Shown: in pieces, positions 52,611 through 62,209 of the stretch
Position numbering within the stretch: position 1 is the first letter of the stretch
How the letters are laid out: each line of letters opens with the position of its first letter
From: Neobacillus sp. Marseille-Q6967
GTDB taxonomy: Bacteria; Bacillota; Bacilli; Bacillales; Cytobacillaceae
DNA length: 64,000 bases
Assembly (NCBI RefSeq): GCF_946151075.1
Contig: NZ_OX267715.1
Span: forward strand, 1,217,881-1,281,880
Reading direction: 5' to 3'
Notes under the pieces: model-generated
Told to the model about the DNA's origin: nothing
Database searches by the model: none
What the model saw: only the letters and a program-made list of their open reading frames with translations
Program-made: the position numbers and the translations under genes

Positions 52611-53762
52611 TCATTCCTTTTCAATTGAACCTGTATTTGTTGTTCTTTGGATATCACCATTGACTTTAACGGTCACTTTCATTTCCTTTAAGGTTTGCTC
52701 CCAATTTTTTTCCCATCTATCCTGCCATTCTTGATGGTGTGTTCGATATAAATACCAGCCAAAGCCATACACATCAGCTCCCTCCGAATGGGCGTGGTCC
52801 AAAAGCGCCTTGATTTCTTCCTTGATCGCTTTCTCCATTTTTCCGATGATAAAATGATATGTTTTCGGGTCTTCAATTTTTAGATTGGGTTCATTTTCAA
52901 ATAAAACGGCTGTAACTCTTACAGATAGGGTAAATTCAGGTTTCCCATTTACCTCCTGAAATGATGGGTTTACTGTATTTTCAATAACTTGGACAGAAAT
53001 TTCTTTATTCTTTATCGTTTCAAATGGGAAGGTTTTTTTCCTCATTTTTTGCTCAAGCCATAAAACGGCTCTAGATTCCTTCTGTTTGGTCGTAAATGCC
53101 AATTTATCTTTTTTAAAAACAGCAAAGTCTGTCATAGACACTTCCTTGCCATTCTTATCCTCCTTAATCGTCCCGGTCGCTTCAATTACCGGAACGACCG
53201 TATCGATCCCAGGACGGTTCATGTTTTGAAGTGCATCCAAAACCGTTCGATTTAAACTTGATTTGGCCATTTCACGAATTGCTTCACCTGAATATTGTTC
53301 CATCCTTGGCTGGGATTCTAGAAGTTTAACGGCTTCCCCCTTGGAAATTAACAAAAATGTCGATACCCGGGACTGTGGCTGAGTAAAGACAGCGCTGAGG
53401 ACTTCGGATATACCATCTTTTGCCATTTCCTCCCCAATAATTATGACCCTTCTATGTCCAAAATACAGCCTTCTTGATAACCTTGATTGGATATCCTCAA
53501 GACCTCGTCTGAGGTTACCTCCTGTTCCTTGTGCGATATAATAAGGGCCTTCTCCACTAGTCCCGCCGCCGCCGCCGCTTGAGCCTGCCCCTCCCAAGGA
53601 GCTGGGAAGCGGTACTTGTACGGTTACACTGTATTCATTTTTTCTCTTATCCACACCCGTTGCGACAACAAAAGCCATATCATTGATTTCCGTTCGGTCC
53701 CAGCACCCCGTTAATAAAGTTAAAACGGTCAATACCAAAATGAAATGGGTTGCTCTATTCAT
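52611..53762 (-). CDS. Spore germination lipoprotein GerC, second operon
   Basis: 383 residues. Signal peptide with lipobox LLTGC followed by WDRTEINDMAFV. A long Gly/Ser insertion (GGAGSSGGGGGTSG) lies near residue 60, and the helical C-terminal domain ends in DIQRTTNTGS. Its ATG overlaps the gerA stop by 4 bases. It is the C subunit of a nutrient receptor, anchored by lipid on the outer face of the inner spore membrane. Confidence 0.92.
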   Translation of the reverse strand: MNRATHFILVLTVLTLLTGCWDRTEINDMAFVVATGVDKRKNEYSVTVQVPLPSSLGGAGSSGGGGGTSGEGPYYIAQGTGGNLRRGLEDIQSRLSRRLYFGHRRVIIIGEEMAKDGISEVLSAVFTQPQSRVSTFLLISKGEAVKLLESQPRMEQYSGEAIREMAKSSLNRTVLDALQNMNRPGIDTVVPVIEATGTIKEDKNGKEVSMTDFAVFKKDKLAFTTKQKESRAVLWLEQKMRKKTFPFETIKNKEISVQVIENTVNPSFQEVNGKPEFTLSVRVTAVLFENEPNLKIEDPKTYHFIIGKMEKAIKEEIKALLDHAHSEGADVYGFGWYLYRTHHQEWQDRWEKNWEQTLKEMKVTVKVNGDIQRTTNTGSIEKE

Positions 53763-55321
53763 GATGGACTCCCTTCTTCATTTACATTAGGGGGAGAAGG
53801 TTCTGTTCCTTCTGACTGCCTAACCGTATCCTTTTTTACTAATTGATTCGGGCGTGTATCATACGCCCACCACGGGGCCCGGATAAATACATCCTTAAGG
53901 TCTTTAAAAGACATCGGTGATACCGGCCAAAAATATGGAATACCAAAAGATCTTAGTTTACTTAAATGGGTTAATATGACCAGAATCCCTAGAACGATGC
54001 CAAAAAGCCCAAATAAACCGGCTAAAATCATCAAGGGAAATCGCAATAAGCGGATGGAAATGGCCATGTTAAATCTTGGGATTGTAAAGGAAGCAATTCC
54101 CGTAATCGAAACAATAATAACCATAGGAGCTGATACAATCCCTGCTTCAACTGCCGCCTGTCCGATAACCAACGCTCCTAAAATACTGACTGCTTGACCG
54201 ACAATTTTTGGAAGTCGTATCCCTGCTTCCCTTAACGCTTCAAAAGAAATTTCCATGATCATCGCTTCGACAAAGGCTGGAAAAGGGATGGCTTCCCTGC
54301 TTGCTGCAAGGCTAAAGAGAAGATTAGTTGGAATCATTTCCTGATGGTAGGTCGTTGCAGCGATATACAAACTTGGCAGAGCTAAAGCAATAAACACAAA
54401 TATCATGCGAAGAAGTCTAAGAAAAATACTGATATGAAATCGGTTATAATAATCTTCACTGGCCTGCAAGAACTGCCAAAACGTTGCTGGAAGGATTAAG
54501 ACAAATGGCGTTCCATCTACAATAATGGCTACCCTTCCTTCGAGCAGATTGGCCGCTACTGTATCAGGTCGCTCTGTATTTTGGATTTGCGGAAATAGAC
54601 TCCAAGTATCATCTTCAATAAACTCTTCAATATAACCGCTTTCCAAGATACCATCCGTTTTAATCCGATTTAACCGCTCTAACACCTCATCGACTAATTC
54701 TGGCGCCGCTAATCCCTCTATATAGACAACCGCAATACCTGTAGCCGTTTCTTCGCCAATATCCTTTGAGATGATTTTTAGGCGATTAGAACGGACCTTT
54801 TGTCGAATCAAAGCAGTATTCACTCGAAGTCTTTCTGTAAATCCTTCACGCGGACCTCTTACCGCTGATTCTGACTGCGGCTCTGCCACTCCCCGTCTCT
54901 CGCCGCCTTTCGCATCAAAGACAAGACCCTTTATGACACCATCGACAAGGAGTATGGTATTCCCTTTTAATACATTTGTTACGACATCATCCAATTGAGT
55001 TACTTCTTTTACTGAACTGATGGAAACAATCTTTTCCGATAACAACTCTGCCGTAATCGCACTGGTTTCCAGTTCATCTAGGATTTGTTTAATACCATGT
55101 AACTGGATGGTAGCAGAGTCAATAAACCCGTCTACAAATAATAAACAGGCTTTCCTGTTTCCAGCTATGAAGGAGCGAAAAACGATATCGGAGCAGTCGA
55201 TAAACAACTCCTTTAGCCTTTCCACATTTTCCTTCAGCTGCCCTTTTATATCCATATTGACTTTGTCTGTTTCTACTTCTTTTCGCCTAGGTTCCCTGAT
55301 GTTTCTAATTTTCTTATGCAT
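53759..55321 (-). CDS. Spore germination receptor GerA subunit, second operon
   Basis: 520 residues. The N-terminal domain contains VRGPREGFTERLRVNTALIR, with RTKLR-like residues downstream. The membrane part has EAIPFPAFVEAMIMEISFEA and LREAGIRLPKIVGQAVSIL. The hydrophilic C-terminal tail (TVRQSEGTEPSPPNVNEE) is longer than in the first GerA of the window. Start ATG at 55321, with only a modest GTGGTG site. First gene of gerA-gerC-D-gerB. Confidence 0.92.
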   Translation of the reverse strand: MHKKIRNIREPRRKEVETDKVNMDIKGQLKENVERLKELFIDCSDIVFRSFIAGNRKACLLFVDGFIDSATIQLHGIKQILDELETSAITAELLSEKIVSISSVKEVTQLDDVVTNVLKGNTILLVDGVIKGLVFDAKGGERRGVAEPQSESAVRGPREGFTERLRVNTALIRQKVRSNRLKIISKDIGEETATGIAVVYIEGLAAPELVDEVLERLNRIKTDGILESGYIEEFIEDDTWSLFPQIQNTERPDTVAANLLEGRVAIIVDGTPFVLILPATFWQFLQASEDYYNRFHISIFLRLLRMIFVFIALALPSLYIAATTYHQEMIPTNLLFSLAASREAIPFPAFVEAMIMEISFEALREAGIRLPKIVGQAVSILGALVIGQAAVEAGIVSAPMVIIVSITGIASFTIPRFNMAISIRLLRFPLMILAGLFGLFGIVLGILVILTHLSKLRSFGIPYFWPVSPMSFKDLKDVFIRAPWWAYDTRPNQLVKKDTVRQSEGTEPSPPNVNEEGSPS

Positions 55322-55498
55322 TTATTTACACCACTCTATGGATTAACAATCAGCATCCTATTTTTTTATAATTTATCCCTGAGTAAGAAATTTATCCCTT
55401 TTCATAGCCTTTCAAAAATCTTTCTTGTAAAACTTGTCCTTCATTTTAAAACACCAACATATAATGGTGGGAGAAAAAGGTAAGCACAGGAGGTAACT

Positions 55499-55771
55499 AT
55501 GTTCATCATTATTGAAAAAGTGGTATTAGGAATGGCGCTGTTACGGGTGATTTCTGGTTTTATCGAAATCTCTGCAGCTATGTTAATGATTAAATTTAAT
55601 TCTGTTGAAAAAGCCATTATGGTTAACTCATCACTTGCCCTTATTGGACCCATTATATTAATCTTAACAACCTCCATTGGATTGTTAGGGATTGTTGAAA
55701 AAATATCAATTATGAAGATAGTTTGGATATTTCTCGGAGTTAGTTTTATATTTGTCGGAGTAAAGTCTTGA
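55499..55771 (+). CDS. YqhV-like small membrane protein (DUF2619)
   Basis: 90 residues, three hydrophobic segments. ALLRVISGFIEISAAMLMIKF and VNSSLALIGPIILILTTSIG follow B. subtilis YqhV, a protein of the spoIIIA neighbourhood with no known function. ATG at 55499 follows CAGGAGGTAACT. It is alone on the plus strand between the second ger operon and the SpoVAF-like gene. Confidence 0.82.
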   Translation: MFIIIEKVVLGMALLRVISGFIEISAAMLMIKFNSVEKAIMVNSSLALIGPIILILTTSIGLLGIVEKISIMKIVWIFLGVSFIFVGVKS

Positions 55772-55790
55772 TTCCTCATTATGATGGGTT

Positions 55791-55823
55791 AAAAAAAGTC
55801 TATCATCTTTGGATGATAGACTT
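55791..55823 (-). terminator. Terminator of the SpoVAF-like gene
   Basis: AAGTCTATCATC / GATGATAGACTT with loop TTTG and a minus-strand T-run; it overlaps the stop codon. Confidence 0.85.
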
Positions 55824-57297
55824 ATTTAACAGCCTGTCTTGACCTGTCTTGCGGATTTAACATTGCTGCCCTTGTATTTTTAAGAGGTATTGGTGTCCGA
55901 GCAAGCATTATTCGGAAATCACGGGGATTAAATGGGATAAATGGATACAAATAAGGTGTATTCATACTCTTTGTCACTGTAAGCATGATAATCCACAACG
56001 TTATTCCAATAAGCAAACCCGGTACTTTTAATAATGCGACCATCAGTAAGAAAAAGACACGGAACAATCGATTCGCAAGGCTTAATTCATAACTTGGTGT
56101 GGCAAATGTTCCAATCGCAGCGACGGCTACATAAAGAACAACTTCGTGTGTAAAAATCCCAACCTGAACCGCTACATCACCAATGATAATCGCAGACACG
56201 ATACCCAGTGCTGTCGCTAGGGCATTGGGGGTGTGAATCGCTGCCATCCTCAATATCTCAATACCTACCTCAGCAATCATAAACTGCCAAATTAATGCAA
56301 TTTCCCCGTGGTCTTTCACGCCGATAAACTTCCATCGATCCGCCAGTAATTGTTCATTTGTTGCATAGGTGTACCAAAGTGGTAATAAAAACAATGACGC
56401 CAATACGGCAATAAATCGGGACCATCTAAGAAAAACGCCTATTATTGGTTTTTGTCGGTATTCTTCAGCATGCTGAAGATGATGCCAATACGTTGAAGGG
56501 CAAATCATAACGCTTGGAGAGCCATCGACTACAATCAGAACATGTCCTTCCATTAAATGAACAGCACTCGTGTCAGCCCTTTCAGTGTATCGAACCAATG
56601 GATAAGGATTATAGTTCCTGCCAAAGACAAATTCCTCGATGGTCTTCTCACCCATGGAAATGCCGTCAACTGATATGTTCTCAAGTTTATCCTTTAACAT
56701 TTTCACATGTTCCATATCAACAATACTGTCAATATAAACAAGCGCGATATCTGTTTTGGAGCGCTCACCCACCTGTACATATTCCATAACAAGGGAACGG
56801 TCACGCACCCGCCTGCGGATAAGTGCTAAATTAAAAACAATCGTCTCAACAAATCCATCACGAGGACCACGAACAACGCGTTCGATATCCGGTTCCTGCG
56901 GGGAGCGGATTGGATATTCACGAGAGTCAATCATAATGACTTGTTTTCCGCCTTCAACCACTACAGCTGTCTGCCCCGCCAGAATCTGTGAAATGACTTC
57001 CTCTAAATCGTCTGATGTGTTGACCTCTACATGAGGTATAAACGTTTTAAACAGCTTGTCAATCCGATGATTTTCAAAATCCTCCGGCTTCCGCTTCTCA
57101 ATTTCCTTCATGATTAAAAGCAGGATATTAGCGGCTGCGAATCCATCAATTAAAAACATTGCCATACGAATTCCGCCATATTCCAAAGGCCTATGTATCA
57201 CGTCAAAACTTTTACCGATTCTTAATTCATTAATTAAATACTGAATATTATCTTCAAACTTATCTTTTACTGGAACTTGAGTACCTTTTTTTCCCAA
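55822..57297 (-). CDS. SpoVAF-like GerA-family protein
   Basis: About 491 residues. The GerA-family N-terminus has VVRGPRDGFVETIVFNLALI. The membrane part has the SpoVAF-type block VGIEILRMAAIHTPNALATA followed by YVAVAAIGTFATPSYELSLA, which differs from nutrient-receptor A subunits. In B. subtilis SpoVAF is the last gene of the spoVA (dipicolinate channel) operon and, with FigP, amplifies germination signals. Here it stands alone, without spoVA genes. TTG at 57297 has AGGAGTG 8 bases upstream; ATG 57315 and TTG 57339 are longer options without a ribosome site. Confidence 0.85.
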   Translation of the reverse strand: MGKKGTQVPVKDKFEDNIQYLINELRIGKSFDVIHRPLEYGGIRMAMFLIDGFAAANILLLIMKEIEKRKPEDFENHRIDKLFKTFIPHVEVNTSDDLEEVISQILAGQTAVVVEGGKQVIMIDSREYPIRSPQEPDIERVVRGPRDGFVETIVFNLALIRRRVRDRSLVMEYVQVGERSKTDIALVYIDSIVDMEHVKMLKDKLENISVDGISMGEKTIEEFVFGRNYNPYPLVRYTERADTSAVHLMEGHVLIVVDGSPSVMICPSTYWHHLQHAEEYRQKPIIGVFLRWSRFIAVLASLFLLPLWYTYATNEQLLADRWKFIGVKDHGEIALIWQFMIAEVGIEILRMAAIHTPNALATALGIVSAIIIGDVAVQVGIFTHEVVLYVAVAAIGTFATPSYELSLANRLFRVFFLLMVALLKVPGLLIGITLWIIMLTVTKSMNTPYLYPFIPFNPRDFRIMLARTPIPLKNTRAAMLNPQDRSRQAVK

Positions 57298-57433
57298 ACC
57301 TGCCACTCCTATCATTTCATTACTGGTATTTTGCAGCAAGCTTGGTGTTAATATACTTCATCCTATCTTTTTTGAAAAAAATTGAATAGAAACGGCATTG
57401 AAAAAATATGGGATCTAATACGATTAAAAATAC

Positions 57434-57469
57434 AAAAAACGAATTCAACTTATGATGAATTCGTTTTTT
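57434..57469 (-). terminator. Terminator of the acetoacetate-CoA ligase gene
   Basis: A perfect 14-bp stem AAAAAACGAATTCA / TGAATTCGTTTTTT with an 8-base loop. Confidence 0.9.
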
Positions 57470-57505
57470 GTTATGATTACTTCTTCCATACCGAAGAATA
57501 CTGAG

Positions 57506-59500
57506 TTATTCATTACTTCCGTTCATCTTCTTATGAAATTCAATGAAATATTCTAAAGTATTGGGGTTAATTAATGATCCAATATTAACGGCTTGTTCCA
57601 CTGCAGTGCCCATAAGAATCTTTTTAATCGGGACTTCTAACTTTTTGCCATTCAATGTTTTAGGCAGTTCTTCGACATAGAATATTTCATTTGGTACATG
57701 GCGCGGAGAACAGTTCTGACGTATCGCCTGATTAATTCTTGTTCTTACATCATCTGTAAGGTTATCCTCTTCTTTTAAGACCACAAACAAAGGCATATAG
57801 GATTGTTCACTAGTGATGGGGATGTCGACTACTAAACTATCAATCACTTCAGGCACAGCTTCAAGGGCACTATAAATTTCACTTGTCCCCATCCGAATCC
57901 CGCCGCGATTGATTGTCGCATCTGAACGCCCATAAATGATGCCGCTTCCTCTTGAGGTAATCTTGATAAAATCACCATGCCGCCATATACCTGGGTAAAC
58001 ATCAAAATAACTATCTTTATAGCGTTCTCCATCTTTATCGTTCCAAAAATAAATCGGCATGGATGGCATGGGTTCAGTAATAACAAGTTCTCCAATTTCG
58101 TCATTTAGTTCTTCTCCACGGTGATTATAGGCTTTTACGGCTGCACCTAAGGCACGGGCCTGTAATTCACCTGCATGTACAGGCAGCAAAGGAGAACCGC
58201 CAATAAAAGCTGTGCAAAGATCTGTTCCGCCACTCGTAGAAAATAGCCAGATGTCCTCCTTCACTTGTTCATAAACCCAATGGAATCCACTTACAGGGAG
58301 AGGTGACCCAGTAGAACCGATACTTCTTAGGTGAGTGAGATTAAATTGTTCTTTTGGTTTTATCCCTGCTTTCATACAGGCTGTTAAAAAACTGGCACTA
58401 GTTCCAAAAACGGTCATTTTAGATCTTTCAGCAAACTTCCATAATGTTTCATAATTTGGATATCCCGGATTGCCGTCATATAATAATATCGTTGAACCTG
58501 CCAATAAACCGCTTACAACTACATTCCACATCATCCACCCGGTTGTGGTATACCAGAAGAACCGATCTTCTTCTTTTAAATCATTCTGTAGTCCACCGAG
58601 TTTTAATTGTTCTAATAAAATGCCGCCCTGAGATTGGACAATCGCTTTTGGTTTTCCCGTTGTCCCTGATGAATAAAGTATCCATAGAGGGTGATCAAAA
58701 GGAACGGGTTCGTAAGTTAATGGCTGGTTTTGATATTTTTCGAGAAGGTCGTTCCATAAAGTTGTATTTTGTAATGAATCTACAGGAGGTTTCTCCTGTA
58801 AATATGGAATGATAACCGTGTCCTGTATCGATGGCAACTCTTCTTGAAGTTTCTTTACCACTTCAAGCCGATCATAATCCTTTCCACCATATCGGTACCC
58901 ATCTACCGCAAACAACACTTTAGGCTCGATTTGCTTAAAACGGTCAATGACACTCATAATGCCAAACTCCGGTGCGCAACTTGACCATACAGCTCCAATG
59001 CTTGCACAAGCTAAAAACGCCGTCACCGTTTCATGAATATTCGACGCGTACGCCACGACACGGTCACCAGGATTTACTCCTGCTGTTTTTAAATACGCAG
59101 CAACAGCAGCCGTTTGTTTGTTAAGTTTACCCCAGGTGATCTCCCCTTGTGGGCGTACTTCTGTTTCATAGATGATGGCTGCCTTTTCTGATTGTTCCTT
59201 GCGGAAAACATGCTCTACATAATTTAATGTGGCACCAGGAAACCATTTTGCACCTGGCATTTTCCTGTCAGCTAAAACTTGATCATATGGAGTATGAGCT
59301 TGGATCTTATAAAAATGCCAAACGGCAGACCAAAACCCTTTAATGTCGGTTACTGACCACTCCCATAATTGATCGTATGATTGGAAGGTTAACCCCCGAT
59401 TCTCTTCTAGCCACAGCATAAATTTTTTCATATTTGAATCATTTTTAAATGGTTGTGGAGGCTCCCACAATAATTTTCCTTCTATCCTTTCAACCGTCAT
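57506..59500 (-). CDS. Acetoacetate-CoA ligase
   Basis: 664 residues, the full length of acetoacetyl-CoA synthetases. The acetyl-CoA-synthetase N-terminal extension (WSVTDIKGFWSAVWHFYKI) is followed by LWILYSSGTTGKPKAIVQSQ, TTTGWMMWNVVVSGLL, FSTSGGTDLCTAF and GRSDATINRGGIRMGTSEIY. The catalytic lysine is in PKTLNGKKLEVPIK. It activates acetoacetate with ATP and CoA, allowing use of ketone bodies or reassimilation of PHB breakdown products. ATG at 59500 follows GGGGGAATGGGA. No CoA-transferase or PHB genes lie next to it. Confidence 0.92.
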   Translation of the reverse strand: MTVERIEGKLLWEPPQPFKNDSNMKKFMLWLEENRGLTFQSYDQLWEWSVTDIKGFWSAVWHFYKIQAHTPYDQVLADRKMPGAKWFPGATLNYVEHVFRKEQSEKAAIIYETEVRPQGEITWGKLNKQTAAVAAYLKTAGVNPGDRVVAYASNIHETVTAFLACASIGAVWSSCAPEFGIMSVIDRFKQIEPKVLFAVDGYRYGGKDYDRLEVVKKLQEELPSIQDTVIIPYLQEKPPVDSLQNTTLWNDLLEKYQNQPLTYEPVPFDHPLWILYSSGTTGKPKAIVQSQGGILLEQLKLGGLQNDLKEEDRFFWYTTTGWMMWNVVVSGLLAGSTILLYDGNPGYPNYETLWKFAERSKMTVFGTSASFLTACMKAGIKPKEQFNLTHLRSIGSTGSPLPVSGFHWVYEQVKEDIWLFSTSGGTDLCTAFIGGSPLLPVHAGELQARALGAAVKAYNHRGEELNDEIGELVITEPMPSMPIYFWNDKDGERYKDSYFDVYPGIWRHGDFIKITSRGSGIIYGRSDATINRGGIRMGTSEIYSALEAVPEVIDSLVVDIPITSEQSYMPLFVVLKEEDNLTDDVRTRINQAIRQNCSPRHVPNEIFYVEELPKTLNGKKLEVPIKKILMGTAVEQAVNIGSLINPNTLEYFIEFHKKMNGSNE

Positions 59501-59644
59501 TCCCATTCCCCCAAATGCTCATGATTGGTATAATCCCTTTTTACCTTATACGAGTTTCATTTCCTGTTTTCCTCTTTATTTCCTAAAAAATAAAATATTC
59601 TGAAAACTAACTGAATATTTAACAGGGCAAGATGATTTATTTGC

Positions 59645-60067
59645 TTAATTATTTGGATAAGTTTCTTGAAGAAATTTCACAGATTCAGTGATTAATTCTT
59701 TTAATACCTTTTTATCAATATCACCGACTTTATTGATATAAACACAGGCTTTTCCTGTCGTATGCTTTCCAAACTTCGGTAACAATTCCTCGCGTTTTAT
59801 GTCACCAGGAGCAAAATAAAGGCTGATTTTGGCTTTACGCGGAGAAAATCCAACCAATGGTGCATCCCCTTCATGACCTGAAGCGTATTTATAGTGATAG
59901 GATCCGAAACCAATAATACTTGGCCCCCACATTTTGGCTTCAAAGCCTGTTGTCTCCGTAAATATATCTAATAATTTATAGGCATCTTCCCGTTTTTTTG
60001 GATGATCAACCGTTTCAATAAATTCAATCACATTGTTATCCGTTTCTTTTGTTTTTAACTCGTACAT
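59645..60067 (-). CDS. DUF1801 family protein
   Basis: 140 residues. FIETVDHPKKREDAYKLLDI, MWGPSIIGFGSYHYKYASGH and KHTTGKACVYINKVGDIDKK match the DUF1801 (YdhG-like) fold, small soluble proteins of unknown function. ATG at 60067 follows AGGGAGTTGAATGGT. Confidence 0.87.
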   Translation of the reverse strand: MYELKTKETDNNVIEFIETVDHPKKREDAYKLLDIFTETTGFEAKMWGPSIIGFGSYHYKYASGHEGDAPLVGFSPRKAKISLYFAPGDIKREELLPKFGKHTTGKACVYINKVGDIDKKVLKELITESVKFLQETYPNN

Positions 60068-60248
60068 ACCATTCAACTCCCTTATGTCATTAGTGTAGAC
60101 AATTTTAAACTAGTAATAATCCATTATTCCAACTAAACTTCTACAAAAAGATTCCATTTCCTTCTGTTTTACTCTGTCTTATCAAGAAAAATAATGCTAT
60201 AATTTTCCCTAGTTATTTGACTATTCAGAATTTGAAAGGAAGAGTAGA

Positions 60249-60761
60249 ATGCAGATACCTTATAATGGAAAATCACCGGTGCTTCATGAAAGCGTTTTTG
60301 TTGCTCCCGGTGCATATTTGATTGGAGATGTTCAGATCGGTGAAGGCTCAACGGTATGGTTTAATGCCGTACTGCGTGCCGATGATGGACCGATTATCAT
60401 TGGCAAACGATGCAGTATTCAAGACAATTCAACCCTCCATTTATATGAAGGCTTTCCTGTAATCATTGAGAATGATGTGACAGTTGGACACAATGTCATT
60501 TTGCATGGCTGCAAAATCGGAAGAAACTCGATTATCGGTATGGGTTCCACCTTATTGGATAATGTGGAGGTTGGAGAAGAGTGCATAATTGGTGCTAATA
60601 CTCTTCTTTCAGGAGGAATCAAAATACCGCCACGTTCTCTTGTACTAGGCTCCCCTGGAAGAGTCGTTCGTGAGTTGACTGAAAAAGATCTGCAAATGTT
60701 AAAAATGTCGAGTGAGCATTATGTACAAAAAGGCCGGGAATTTAAGGAGATTTTAAAATAA
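60249..60761 (+). CDS. Gamma-class carbonic anhydrase-like hexapeptide protein (YtoA-like)
   Basis: 170 residues, left-handed beta-helix repeats. VFVAPGAYLIGDVQIGEGST, VGHNVILHGCKIGRNSIIGM and LLSGGIKIPPRSLVLGSPGR are as in YtoA/YrdA proteins. The zinc-ligand histidines (HLY, GHN, LHG) are present. Whether such Bacillus proteins have carbonic anhydrase activity is uncertain. ATG at 60249 follows GAAAGGAAGAGTAGA. Confidence 0.9.
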   Translation: MQIPYNGKSPVLHESVFVAPGAYLIGDVQIGEGSTVWFNAVLRADDGPIIIGKRCSIQDNSTLHLYEGFPVIIENDVTVGHNVILHGCKIGRNSIIGMGSTLLDNVEVGEECIIGANTLLSGGIKIPPRSLVLGSPGRVVRELTEKDLQMLKMSSEHYVQKGREFKEILK

Positions 60762-60834
60762 CACTCTAAGCTATCACTAACTAGCAATAACATATCAACT
60801 TGATAGAGAGTGCTAGCATATCTTTAAACAGAAA

Positions 60835-60868
60835 TTAAGCGCTGGTTTTCAGCGCTTAATAATTTTTC
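60835..60868 (+). terminator. Terminator of the gamma carbonic anhydrase-like gene
   Basis: TTAAGCGCTG / CAGCGCTTAA with loop GTTTT, then TAATTTTT. Confidence 0.8.
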
Positions 60869-60923
60869 CTATTCCCTAAAAAAGAGAAACCAGCCATGTT
60901 GGCCCCTGGGTTTGGTTAACGTA

Positions 60924-61178
60924 TCAATCCGCTGGTGCTTCCTGTACAGCGATTTGGTAAGCATCTAAGATGGCTTCACTTTCCTCTGGATCGGTGATTC
61001 CGACTAGATACTGATTTCCTTCCTCCCCCTCCACCTTCATTACGATGGTTTCATCCTCTGCGGCAAGTAAGGCGTATGATTCATCATCCATATCGAATAA
61101 TGCTTCAACAGCAAAATCTTTACGGTTTCCTTCGTCGTCCTCAATGGTGATATAGTCTCTAGGCTCATCGTGTTTCAT
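60924..61178 (-). CDS. DUF1292 family protein (YrzB-like)
   Basis: 84 residues, strongly acidic. DYITIEDDEGNRKDFAVEAL and LVGITDPEESEAILDAYQI match DUF1292/UPF0473. In B. subtilis YrzB is encoded with YrrK/YrrL; here the gene is alone. ATG at 61178 follows GGGGGGTGAGTGAAG. Function unknown. Confidence 0.88.
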   Translation of the reverse strand: MKHDEPRDYITIEDDEGNRKDFAVEALFDMDDESYALLAAEDETIVMKVEGEEGNQYLVGITDPEESEAILDAYQIAVQEAPAD

Positions 61179-61348
61179 CTTCACTCACCCCCCAACATCC
61201 TATCCTATTTACTGTCCCCTTTACCTTAAATGGTTATGAGATTTTCTATTACAAAAAATTTATTCCAAAAGAAGCTAAGAATTTTTACTAAGTTATTACA
61301 TTTTAGGTTGTAAAAAGGGCTACATTATTATTCAAAGGAGGGAAGACG

Positions 61349-61516
61349 ATGGCTATTCCTAAAGGATTTGTAGAAGAAGTACTGGGAATTAGTTTTAGAG
61401 CCCGTCATAAAGGAAATCTAGAATCAACTAATTCATTTGAAAATCCAATCATACATAGGCAGATACATGGTGATAAAGTGTATAAACCATTAAACCGTTC
61501 TTTATGGAATCAATAG
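61349..61516 (+). CDS. Small hypothetical protein
   Basis: 55 residues read from the sequence: begins MAIPKGFVEEVLGISFRARH and ends LNRSLWNQ. ATG at 61349 follows AAAGGAGGGAAGACG, a very strong site. No membrane segment. It may form a small operon with the next two genes. I do not recognise it. Confidence 0.65.
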   Translation: MAIPKGFVEEVLGISFRARHKGNLESTNSFENPIIHRQIHGDKVYKPLNRSLWNQ

Positions 61517-61552
61517 GTAATAAGTAAATATGAAAGATTGGGGTTGGGAAAT

Positions 61553-61720
61553 ATGAATACAGCAAACAACAAAGATACTGGCAGTTCAACAGGGAATGAT
61601 AATAATTTAGACCGAGGGCCGATTGGTGATAGCTTGAATAGTGATAATGCGTTTAGTGAAAATGGTCTGGAAAATATCAGATTACAAAACGATGCTCTAA
61701 AAAAACAAAAGGAAGAATAA
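61553..61720 (+). CDS. Small Asn-rich hypothetical protein
   Basis: 55 residues: MNTANNKDTGSSTGNDNNLD, then a helix ending NDALKKQKEE. Hydrophilic and disordered, similar in feel to small spore-specific proteins but with no SASP motif. ATG at 61553 follows TTGGGGTTGGGAAAT; a TTG start at 61538 is possible. Confidence 0.55.
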   Translation: MNTANNKDTGSSTGNDNNLDRGPIGDSLNSDNAFSENGLENIRLQNDALKKQKEE

Positions 61721-61789
61721 CGTAGGGAAATTAGGAAGGAAAGGACCTATTTTAAAGAAGGATTATGTTCTACAGAAAGAAGGATTTAT

Positions 61790-62167
61790 GTGGAAGATGA
61801 TATTATTGATGCAATGGATGAGCGTCTCAAAGTACAAATTGAGGAAGAAATAAAAGGAATGACCTTTACGAAAAATTTCCGATCTCCCACGGCGGAAGAA
61901 TGGTATATTTTTTTGCCAAGTTACACGGACCCGGTAACAGGTGGAGCTGCGGGGAAGACGATTATTCATTACAATCTTTATGATACAAAGCATATCTTTA
62001 TCAATACCACCATCATTTTTGATGATCCAAAACTGCATAACACGGAATTACATCGGCTTGTATATGCCCTTGCAGATGAAATAGTCAATCGTTTGGTTGG
62101 CTATGCCGATACCCTTTTATCAGTCCATTCTGGCGAAAATTCGTATAATGCAGAGTATAAACAGTAA
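61790..62167 (+). CDS. Hypothetical protein
   Basis: 125 residues, GTG start at 61790 with AAAGGA 5 bases upstream. It contains TAEEWYIFLPSYTDPVTGGA and IFINTTIIFDDPKLHNTELH; a soluble alpha/beta protein with no motif I know. It follows two small genes on the same strand and ends in a terminator. Confidence 0.7.
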   Translation: MEDDIIDAMDERLKVQIEEEIKGMTFTKNFRSPTAEEWYIFLPSYTDPVTGGAAGKTIIHYNLYDTKHIFINTTIIFDDPKLHNTELHRLVYALADEIVNRLVGYADTLLSVHSGENSYNAEYKQ

Positions 62168-62171
62168 AAAG

Positions 62172-62204
62172 GAAGGTCCATTTCTCTATTAATGGACCTT
62201 TTAC
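62172..62204 (+). terminator. Terminator of the 125-residue protein gene
   Basis: AAGGTCCAT / ATGGACCTT with a 10-base loop and TTTTACA; it may also stop the converging oxidoreductase gene. Confidence 0.75.
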
Positions 62205-62209
62205 ACTTG

